NCBI GenBank assembly: GCA_025526995.1
Contig: JAHLKG010000010.1
Coordinates: 496,001-560,000, forward strand
Length of the DNA stretch: 64,000 nucleotides
From: Powellomyces hirtus
Taxonomy: Eukaryota; Chytridiomycota; Chytridiomycetes; Spizellomycetales; Powellomycetaceae
Reading direction: 5' to 3'
Part shown: positions 43,182 to 51,700 of the stretch, in pieces
Position numbering within the stretch: position 1 is the first letter of the stretch
How the letters are laid out: every line of letters begins with the position of its first letter
Translations under genes and position numbers: made by a program
Notes under the pieces: model-generated
Told to the model about the DNA's origin: nothing
What the model saw: the letters and a program-made list of their open reading frames with translations, nothing else
Database searches by the model: none

Positions 43182-43227
43182 AGCTTACGCCTCATTTGCG
43201 CGGATCTCATAGACGTACCCTAGCCAT
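42538..43227 (-). CDS. Antisense spliced gene of copia D1: H3-tail-like basic/acidic protein
   Basis: Exon 1 is 43227-43219 (ATG GCT AGG), the intron 43218-43162 (57 nt, GTACGT, branch CTCTAAC, TGTAG), exon 2 43161-42538; 210 residues. The N-terminus, MARLSGSGKAKQTARKTG, contains the histone H3 stretch KQTARK. An Ala/Pro/Thr/Val linker (residues about 19-50), a long charged helical region (RQFHRKDRQGVLERHIEQAKDRV; SVAEVKRMWDILERE), then an acidic tail with a Glu run and a Ser/Asp/Gly end follow. No cysteine cluster. Without exon 1 the frame is closed by TAG right before exon 2 and the first ATG would be residue 58. Function unknown; nuclear or chromatin role is inferred only from composition. 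Confidence 0.7.
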
Positions 43228-43343
43228 TCCTCGTATTCTTCAAAATGTAATAAATGGGGGTGTTTGGGGGTGTGCGCGGGGCTGTGTAGTAAAAGTAGAT
43301 AGAGCAACTCTCTCACTGCCAGACTGACAGGTCTGAGTGGGGG

Positions 43344-43583
43344 TGTTAGCACGTACAGACTCTGTCATCGAGTCACAACTGCGCCATCGCAGGGCGTATC
43401 ACGCGATCACGTGAACCCACGTGATCAACTCCGATATAAGTAGTTTTCCTTCCATACTTACTATATCGGTGGGACTTTTCTCTTTTTCTCCAAATAGAGC
43501 GGGATTAAGTTACTTTGTTGTTCTGCTCAGTCAACTACCCTAAAGCTTCCTCAACTATCTACTCAGATACTCTCAGACCAACA
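43344..43583 (+). repeat. Copia D1 3' LTR, 240 bp
   Basis: TGTTAGCACG to AGACCAACA, preceded by the purine tract GAGTGGGGG and followed by the ATACT target copy. Confidence 0.93.
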
Positions 43584-43981
43584 ATACTTTACTTATCTTT
43601 CGGCTAGTAAAAGGCCACATCCCAAGTTAAGGCAGACGCGCCTCATAAGCGATTACCCAATCCCTCATAAGCAGAACTCCCCACAAGTTTACCCCGCGGT
43701 CTCAGTACTGCGCAGCTACACTGCCATCGCTGCACTGCCATAGTCCCTAGATGATCTCCCCGTTCTCCACAAGTTAGTTAGAGACTAAGAACCCGAGAAC
43801 CTCATATATAAACGAGAAGGAAAGAACCCCCCGTAGAGGTCATCATCCATCAACACGTCAACCTCCCATCCATCTCCCTTCAATCGAAAATCACTCCTCT
43901 TTACCTTTCAATCCTCTCATTCCTCTTCCATTGCTTGAACTACAAAAAGCCTCTTCCGCCTTGAAACATAGGCTCCTCACA
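43584..43981 (+). repeat. Gypsy B2 5' LTR, continuation after D1
   Basis: Starts with the duplicated ATACT and runs to CCTCACA, then TGGTAGCACCAC. Matches the B1 LTRs in reverse complement. Confidence 0.9.
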
Positions 43982-43993
43982 TGGTAGCACCAC
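43982..43993 (+). other. Primer binding site of B2
   Basis: TGGTAGCACCAC immediately after the LTR, as in A1 and B1. Confidence 0.8.
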
Positions 43994-44059
43994 AGCGTCT
44001 TTCCTGTCAGAACTCACTTCTTCTCGCTCTTTTCTTGTTTGAAAACACAGTAATCTACG

Positions 44060-45274
44060 ATGGCTGCACCCGGACCTGCTGCCTGGACTTTCCCTGCCGT
44101 GGGCCCTGCCCTGCAGGACGGTGATCGACTTAGCGAAATCACCTTGCATACAACTCTCGTCGCCAATACAAAGACGATTCCATACTTCTCTGGCAAGCAT
44201 GATATGGAACTGATCGACCTCTTTGTCACTACAAATGTCAGGGCATGCAACCATTTCATCACGGCTTATACAGGCATCGCTTACAACGAATTCAACTACT
44301 TCGACGAGTACGACATCACCAACATGGACCCTTCAGTCGTCGCCTGGCACGTTGCTATCATGAATAATCTTTGTGTGCAACCTGCCGCTCCTGCCAAAGG
44401 CGTTGCTGCCTCGTGGGCCACCCAGTTCTATCAACGCTGGATGCCTCGCAACGTCACCAACCGTTTGCACCAAGAAATGGCGGCCCTTTCACTTGGAAAC
44501 TCGCTTGAGGATTACATCCGCGAACTAGAACGATATCGACATCTCGAAACGATCGCAGTTCGTGCCAATGGCAATGCTACCAAACGACTTCTGCTAGAGA
44601 GCGAAATGATCGACATCTTCTGCGCAGGACTTCTCCGCAACCCAACTTACGGTCTTTACCTTGTCCAGGCCCTGCAAAACTTCATGACAATGAGGCTTAC
44701 CATTGGCCAAGCCGTTACCTGGCCCCTAGCCGTGATATGCGTCCGAAAAGCAGCAGCCTCCCGCAATCTGGTCGACGGTTATCTCACCACCCCCGCACGA
44801 ACGCAGGCCAAGGCCCCTGCCCAATTCCACCCTTATTTGGGCATCGAACAAGCCCCATCTCGTACTCCACAACGTACATTTCAACAGCAGACTCCTCGAA
44901 AACCAATCACGGAAGAACAACGAGTATCAAAGCCATTTGTTCCGCAGACACCAAAGAAAAGATCCGGCGTACCAACTCCTCTCACGACCCCTCAGAGGAC
45001 CCCCACACGGAAGCCAACATCTTCCGGAATTCCCAAGACACCCACAAAGCGAGGAAACGCTATGCTCTGCAAGCGATGTGGACAAACCAACCATACTATT
45101 CAAGACTGCTTCGCCAAGAGAGATGTTAACGGTGAAACAATCGAAGAAGTCGCCACTAGTAGCCGAAACCGAGACAGGCGGACCAATCGGATCAGCCAAA
45201 TCAGTGAAGTCATAGACAACGATAACGACAAAGAGGAAGACGAATCCCAGGATTTTCTGGACGGCTGGGAGTAG
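44060..45274 (+). CDS. gag: Gag of gypsy B2, intact
   Basis: 404 codons from MAAPGPAAWTFP. The capsid-like region includes NHFITAYTGIAYNEF and LEDYIRELERYRHLETIA; a Pro/Thr/Lys-rich linker precedes a single CCHC knuckle (CKRCGQTNHTIQDC, residues 337-350); the C-terminus is DFLDGWE. The pol frame lies -1 relative to gag and is open across the gag stop, so a -1 frameshift is the likely expression mode. B1 has the same protein with a frameshift. Confidence 0.9.
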   Translation: MAAPGPAAWTFPAVGPALQDGDRLSEITLHTTLVANTKTIPYFSGKHDMELIDLFVTTNVRACNHFITAYTGIAYNEFNYFDEYDITNMDPSVVAWHVAIMNNLCVQPAAPAKGVAASWATQFYQRWMPRNVTNRLHQEMAALSLGNSLEDYIRELERYRHLETIAVRANGNATKRLLLESEMIDIFCAGLLRNPTYGLYLVQALQNFMTMRLTIGQAVTWPLAVICVRKAAASRNLVDGYLTTPARTQAKAPAQFHPYLGIEQAPSRTPQRTFQQQTPRKPITEEQRVSKPFVPQTPKKRSGVPTPLTTPQRTPTRKPTSSGIPKTPTKRGNAMLCKRCGQTNHTIQDCFAKRDVNGETIEEVATSSRNRDRRTNRISQISEVIDNDNDKEEDESQDFLDGWE

Positions 45275-45336
45275 ATATCGGCCCCTTTCAGCCCAACAAG
45301 GGACATCTCATACTCCCTGAGTCCGACATTCCCTGG

Positions 45337-47532
45337 ATGACATGCAACCGACCACCCGAGAAGACCAAGAGCAATCCTACGTCCATTCATCATACAAATC
45401 TCCAAACCCGACTTCGACCCGGCAAGGCCTCAAGTGCACCCAGTTGGGTCTTCCGAGTCAAATTAGGCAACAAACCAATCATAGCCCTACTCGACACCGG
45501 CTGCAATACCATGGTAGTTCAGGACCGTATGGCTGAAGAACGCAATCTCAAGAGAAGACCCCTGGACGATCCTTATGACATCGACACTGCGGGAGCCGGT
45601 CAAACGATTCGAATTACATTGCTCACAACTCAATCGATCCAAATCTTCAATAACGCTTCACAAAACTACGATTCCGTTGCTTCCTTTCATTTTGAAATCC
45701 CACCTATCGGAATGCCGCTCATCTTAGGACTCCCGTTCTTCGAGGCCATTGGAACGTTCACTTGTGTTACTGTTGAGAGACCACACCGCATCTTGTTTAC
45801 CTTGGATAAACCTTTCAACTGTTCATCGCTCCCATCCAAGCGACACGCTCAGAACCCTGATTCATTCATCCGAAAAGCCCAAACCTTTACGATCCACGGA
45901 GCTGCCAAAGTGAATGACAAAAACTATTTCAGGGTATCGCCGCCGTCTCATCAAAGCGGTTCAACAAACAACTCCGACACAAACAATACCGAGAAGCATT
46001 CGCAGTTCATATACGCTCCACGACGGAAGGGAACAAAACCGGGACCAATTCTTCTTGGCCCAAATTCCTTGACTCAGTCCTCCGGCGATTTAAGGATACT
46101 CTTTTCAAGGAAACTGATGAATTACCTCCCGATCGCGGTGATAACAACTTCCATATCGACCTCATTCCTGGATCGAAACCGATCTTCCAAGCTTTACGTC
46201 CCATATCACAGGACCAATTGAATGAATTACGGAAACAACTAGATCATCTACTGTCGAAAGGATGGATACAGCACTCAAAGTCCCCATGGGGCGCCTCCGT
46301 AGTATTTGCCGTCAAGAAAACTGGCGGAATTCGTGTCTGTTGGGATTATCGTGGATTGAATGCCGTTACCATCAAAGACCGCACTCCACTCCCCAATCTT
46401 CGAGAGATGCGTAACCAACTTCTTGGCGCCCGCTTTTACACGCTCATCGACTTGAAGGATGCATACCATCGACTGCTCATTGCTCCGGAAGATCGCGAGA
46501 AAACGGCCATCCGCACAAGATTTGGACTTTTCGAATACGTTGTCATGCCCTTTGGGCTTTGCAATGCACCTGGCGCCTTTCAACAACTAATGAATCAAGT
46601 CTTAGGCGACCTTTACAATATTTGCGTCATCTGCTACCGCGACAACATTCTTATCTTCTTGCCTGATCCGACTACACATCAACAACACGTAGCCGAAGTC
46701 CTTCAGCGATTACAAGATCATTCGCTCTATGTTAACGCTGCCAAATGTCAATGGGGCCAAAAGGAAATTGAATTCTGCGGCCACCTCTTCAGTATCAATG
46801 GCATGCGAATTGCGGATAGCAAGGTCGCAGCCGTTCAAGATTGGCCAATCCCTCGGACCACTCGACACATTCGGCAATTTCTTGGACTGACAAACTACTT
46901 TCTCGATTACATTGAACGGTATGCCGAAATCGCGGCACCACTATCAGCTTTACAAAGCGTCAAAAGCGCTTTCGAATGGACGACCAAGGAGCAGAAAGCT
47001 TTTGACGCTCTCAAGGCTGCTATCACAAGCGCTCCGGTCCTAGCGACCTTCAATCCCGATCAACCAATCTATGTCCACACCAATTCATCTGGCTATGCCA
47101 TCTCGGGATGGTTAGGACAAACTATCAATGGAGAATCTCTCCCTATGCCTTTACCGACTCACCGAGTACGAGCTATGGAGCAACTGCCCAAGCTTCGACT
47201 GGTACTCTTCTTTTCGCGCAAGATGAATGGAGCCAAGACCCGATACCCGGTACATGAGCAAGAGCTACTAGCCCTCGTGAAGTTCCTTAAAACGAATCGG
47301 TTTTACCTTATCAATTGGCCCTTTATCGCTCTTGTTGATCATCGATCACTCGTTCACCTGCAAACGCAACCACACCTGAGTAAACGCCAAGCCGGATGGG
47401 TTGAAACACTGCAAGAATTTGACTTCTCAATCCAATATCTTCCCGGCCGATTCAACACCATCGCCGACCTGCTCTCGCGAAACCCTACATATGCACCACG
47501 ATGCATCGAATGTCAAAAACAACTGATGGTTA
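45337..47532 (+). pseudogene. pol: Pol of gypsy B2 (PR-RT-RNase H), frameshifted, truncated
   Basis: Protease with LLDTGCNT and LILGLPFFEAIGTF; a frameshift between about 45910 and 45950; then RT from ELRKQLDHLLSKGWIQHSKSPWGASVVFA and RNase H through the HEQELLALV, DHRSLVHLQTQPHLSKRQAGW and LSRNPTYAPRC blocks. The catalytic box reads YRDN (46635-46646) where B1 has YLDD, so RT is dead. The frame runs into the E LTR and stops at 47561. Confidence 0.9.
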
Positions 47533-47790
47533 TGTTGTGCGTAGGTCCGGTTAAAGGGTAGTGCAACAGAGAAAAGCTAGCTCGACACTCTCAATGACAA
47601 TGGAATGATTGTGTTGTTGTTTTTGTGTAAACGATGGGTGAAGGAGAGCTACACTACGAAGAAGAAAGGTGGCTGTGCAAGCTATCTAAGCATTCGCGGT
47701 CAGATGAAGCACCATTGCGCAGCGGGGGTCACGTGGAGTCTTGGAGCGCTGTCGATTTGACAGGTTTATCTCAAAAGTCCAATCTCAACA
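47533..47790 (-). repeat. Copia E 3' LTR, 258 bp
   Basis: Plus-strand TGTTGTGCG to ATCTCAACA. It shares the GCTAGCTCGACACTCTC block and ends with 34739-35008. Confidence 0.8.
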
Positions 47791-47814
47791 CTCCCCCGAC
47801 TTTGGAGACCAAAC

Positions 47815-48255
47815 ATGCCACAAAACGGTCGAGCTCCGAAGTGTCCCGTTTGTCTTTTTCGAGATGCCGAATTCTGTGGGGACTGCGGGCACCTGCTGTG
47901 CTTCCGGTGTTTGAAGTACATTTGGGTGACACCTGACGATGCCGCACGCAGATGTGTTATCTGCAGGTGAGGAAGGAGCCCCGTTGTGCTGGTTTCAGGG
48001 TACTGATATCTCGCATTGCACAGAAAAGAGTGGATTAACCTCTTTGAAGGGGAAGCAACGAGAAGGCGGTGTGACAGGTGTTACGAAAGAAAAGACTGTC
48101 GGACGCCGCACGCCTGTGGAGAAAGAAACCCCTGTTTTCTGTGTGAGAGCTGTTCACGGGGTCTGGTGCATCGAAGTGGAGAAATACGTTGCCCAAAGTG
48201 CAACAAGTCGGACCGTCGATTGAGATGGTGGTTGCGGCGGGTGTATTTCAACTAG
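47815..48255 (+). CDS. Antisense tandem RING-finger protein in copia E, two exons
   Basis: Exon 1 is 47815-47966, exon 2 48024-48255 (127 residues); intron 47967-48023, 57 nt, GTGAGG...TACTGAT...GCACAG. Exon 1 encodes a C3HC4-like RING: CPVC, then CGDCGHLLCFRC, then CVIC. Exon 2 encodes a second Cys cluster: CDRC, KDC, HAC, CFLCESC and CPKC, followed by a basic Trp/Arg-rich end (RLRWWLRR). It starts 25 nt from the 3' LTR and its stop is 18 bp from the stop of the convergent pol gene. RING pairs suggest an E3 ubiquitin ligase or an RNA/chromatin-binding zinc protein; the substrate is unknown. Only one copy is visible. Confidence 0.72.
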
Positions 48256-48273
48256 ACTTATAACGGGTGTATA

Positions 48274-48532
48274 TCAGTGAGATTTGGCGTAATCTGATTT
48301 CGTTTGGAGTCCAGTTCGATGTCGCAGATCATCAAGTAATGGGCGAGGTAGCGGTTTCGTCAGGGCGTCAGCCAGCATGAGCTTGGACTCAATGTACTGT
48401 AGGTGAATGCGCTCGTTACCGACGAGGTCTCGCAGGAAGTGATAACGGACATCGATGTGTTTGGTTCGTTGGTGATGCGTCGGATTGGCGGCAAGCTTGA
48501 TAGCGGCCTGATTGTCCTCATAGATGAGAACT
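48274..48532 (-). pseudogene. pol: Copia E RNase H C-terminal fragment
   Basis: Minus-strand YEDNQAAIKLAANPTHHQRT, KHIDVRYHFLRDLV and ADALTKPLPRPLLDDL, ending with a natural TGA at 48274-48276. Truncated upstream by the D2 LTR. Confidence 0.88.
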
Positions 48533-48772
48533 TGTTAGCACGTACAGACTCTGTCATCGAGTCACAACTGCGCCATCGCAGGGCATATTACGCGATCACG
48601 TGAACCCACGTGATCAACTCCGATATAAGTAGTTTTCCTTCCATACTTAATATATCGGTGGGGACTTTTCTCTTTTTCTCCAGTAGAGCGGGATTAAGAT
48701 ACTTCGTTGTTCTGCTCAGCCAACTACCCTAAAGCTTCCTCAACTATCTACTCAGATACTCTCAGACCAACA
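48533..48772 (+). repeat. Copia D2 5' LTR
   Basis: 240 bp, TGTTAGCACG to AGACCAACA, with the palindromic double E-box. Nearly identical to the LTR at 54470-54709. Confidence 0.93.
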
Positions 48773-48787
48773 GGTTATGAGCCCTGA
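48773..48787 (+). other. Primer binding site of D2 overlapping the gag ATG
   Basis: GGTTATGAGCCCTGA, anticodon-arm type. The gag-pol ATG is at 48777 within it. Confidence 0.75.
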
Positions 48788-51700
48788 AATGGTAGGCAAC
48801 GAAACGAGCCCCCGGTACACTCGTAGTATGTTAAGACGCCTAACGGGTCGGCAGACCCCAGGGTCCAATACGCTACAACGAGCCGTAGAACGTGCCGCTA
48901 AAAAGAGCGCACGAGTGCCTGGTGAATGGACATCACCAGACAATGGAGGGAAATCTGCCGGTAACGATACACTGGCAGAGCCAACGCCTTTGAGCGTCGA
49001 CACCAACGAGGGCGACGACGCATTGGGAGGGCGTACCCGAAACATCGACCGACGCAATGGCAAGGTCGATACCCGTCCCCTATCAAGCAGTACAGATGAT
49101 CACAGAACGATCAACTACAGTACTCCAGCGGCATTCCCAAGTGGGGAATCAGCGAACACCGTGCATTTCCGCCCGCGTGAGGCGGACGTGGATAGGATAG
49201 ATAGGCTTGAGAATTCTCTAGCCCAACTAACGGAAATGCTCCAAATGAAATGGCGCATGGATCAGGATGTGAACATCCCGGTCAACCCTCAGGTACGTAC
49301 GGCGCAACGGCGCGTACGCACACCATCATCCACTCGCAACGACGGGTTCGCTGCACCGTGGACAGAGTACAATCAGGAGATTGGAGCTCAACAGGACTAC
49401 CAACGTTCTCCATTCGAACGCCGCCCTACATCACCGACATCGAGCATACACAGCGTGACGACCAAAATTGTCAACAGTCGAGGTGCGAAGGCTTTCGTGG
49501 ATGGAACGCTGAAAGATATTGGATCTTACAACGGGGAAGCCAATATGGTCAAACTTCGAACGTTCATCGACAAGATTGAGACAGTTGTGAAGTACAAAAT
49601 GGTTCCGCCCGAGTTTCTCGTGGATTTTGTGGCTACGAAACTCACAGGATGGGCATACACTTGGTGGCAGTCGCTGTCACCAAATAAAAGGAACGCAATT
49701 ACGACGTGGCATGACTTTGAAGACGTTGATTCAGGAAGAACCAACACCGGTCTTAGGTCCGCCCTTCTGGCGCGGTTCGCGCCACGAAACCACACTAGGG
49801 ATTCGCTGCAGAAACTACGGGAATTGCGTCCCAAAGGCCGCATGGATGAGTACATCACTCAGTTTAACATGCTGGCATTTTCTCTGCCGAAGACACCGGA
49901 TTACGTCCTTCAGGATTACTTCATCAACGCGCTAACACCAGACCTTGCGGCCTTGGTTCAGGCTAATGAAGAAAACATAACTGATTTGAGCAGTTTACAG
50001 GCCGCTGCATCCAGGATCGCCGCCAACATGGCTAAGAAACCTAGCGGGACCACAACGGATATGCGACCAGGTGCCGCACACACTGACGCCTCTAAGAAAC
50101 AAAAGGGTGGCAAGAACCACGGGGAGAAGTCAGCGAACGGCAAGAAGGACAAGGAATCTACTCCATCAAACAAAGGCCAAACCCAAAAGTCGGGTTGTTG
50201 GGCCTGTGGAGACCCTAAACACCGAACACAGGAGTGCGAAGTGTTAAAGAAGTTCAAATCCGAGATGGAGAAGAACAAGACAAAGCAGTCGTCTGATGGT
50301 GCTGTTAGCACAAATGCTGTGGAAGCATTACACGTCTGGGTCCGCCAAGAACAACCGTATGAAGCCCTCATCGACTCTGGCGCTACGGACCACATGACAC
50401 CTCACAAAGCGACCTTAGATCACTCAACCGTGTACAGTGATGTCAGAGCTGTTATGCTTGCTGACAAAACATCACTACCCTCTACAGTTCGAGGTACGGT
50501 ACGAGTAGAAGTAAACGACTATCCGAATCCGCTCGAGTTGGGCGGAGTCCTGCATGTGCCAGGATTACGACGAGATCTCGTATCGGTAGCGAAATGCAAC
50601 GATCAAGGCGTTGACGTGCTCTTCAAGTCGAATGGAGACGTCATTTTCACGCGAGACGGCAAAGAAATCGCCAAAGGCGTACGCCGCAACAACGCGTATT
50701 ACCTGCAAGGTACGCTGCTGTCTGAAAGTCTATGGTCAGATTCAGAAGCATGCACTGTTGAAGTCTCTCCTACACTCGCTCATGCTCGTCTTGGACACGT
50801 TGGCAAACACGTCCTGGAGAAGATGGCATCGGTTACGGACGGTTGGTCCGTAGTGGGGGATCTAAGCGACTTCAAAGATTGTGAAGCCTGCGTGTTAGGA
50901 AAAGCCGCTCGTCTTCCATTCTCCCTTGGTAACGCTGAAGCCAGGGAAATCTGTGAGCTGATTCATTCAGACCTACAGGGACCATTTCGTCTCCCTGGTT
51001 ACGAAGGATCACGCTATTCGCTGGAGTTCATTGAACACACATCCAGATACGTGACTGTTTTCCCTATTCCTTCAAAGGATTCGGCAGTCATACTCGACAA
51101 GTTTCTCATCTACAAGGCTTGGATTGAGAAACAGACTGACCGACAAATCAAGATTCTACGTACGGATCGAGGCACCAAATACTTTGGCGAGGTTCTAGAG
51201 TACCTATTGGAAAATGGTATCACTCATCAGAAGTCCGCGGCCTATTCGAGTCAGCAAAACGGAATTGCCGAACGATGGCATCACACGGCGCTGGACAGGG
51301 TCCGCGCCACCTTTGCGGATACGAAACTACCTCGAAGATTCTGGCCTGCTTTACTGGTAGCAGCTGGATACATCTATTCCCTCACGTACAACCGCATCAA
51401 CAAGAAGACGCCGCATGAAATACTGTTTGGCCGGCGTCCTGATGTCGCCCATCTCCGGCGTATCGGTTGCGTGGCGTATTCCGTCCTAACGAGCAAAGGA
51501 CATGATAAAATGGGGAATCGAGCGAAGAAGGCTTACTTGGTAGGCTATGCTCAACCCTCAGGTACCAAGGGGTATCTGGTTTGGGATCCTATCACTGACA
51601 AGGTCGAAGTGTCACGAGACGTGATCTTCAAAGAAGACTTGGGACTCGTACCCAAATATCAGCAGGATCCAGCACATCTTGACCTCCTAGATGAGGTGGG

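Larger units (their letters stand above)
37406..43583 (+). mobile_element. Ty1/copia retrotransposon D1, target duplication ATACT
   Basis: Complete element inside the B2 LTR: 240-bp LTRs, half-tRNA PBS, gag-pol, an antisense gene, PPT (GAGTGGGGG) and 3' LTR. ATACT is present at 37401-37405 and 43584-43588. The two LTRs differ at about two positions by eye, so the insertion is recent. Confidence 0.95.
43584..47532 (+). mobile_element. Ty3/gypsy retrotransposon B2, truncated in RNase H/integrase by copia E
   Basis: The remainder of the 5' LTR (43584-43981), PBS, gag and pol to the end of RNase H. At 47532 the B sequence (CTGATGGTTA) stops at a copia E LTR. Its LTR start lies at 37375 beyond D1. 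The integrase and 3' LTR are absent. Confidence 0.9.
47533..48532 (-). mobile_element. Ty1/copia retrotransposon E, 3' end only
   Basis: Minus-oriented: RNase H end (48532-48274), an antisense RING gene (47815-48255), polypurine tract GTCGGGGGAG (47791-47800), 3' LTR (47790-47533). It is inserted in B2 pol; its 5' part is cut off by the D2 LTR. Confidence 0.85.

Noticed and set aside
43162..43188. A 27-nt intron (GTAAGC...CTAAC...TGTAG) upstream of the D1 antisense frame, joining an EEWLGYVYEIRANEA-like exon
   Set aside because: Too short, with donor and branch site almost touching, and the proposed upstream exon is not in frame in D2 and D3. The 57-nt intron with ATG GCT AGG as exon 1 works in all three copies.
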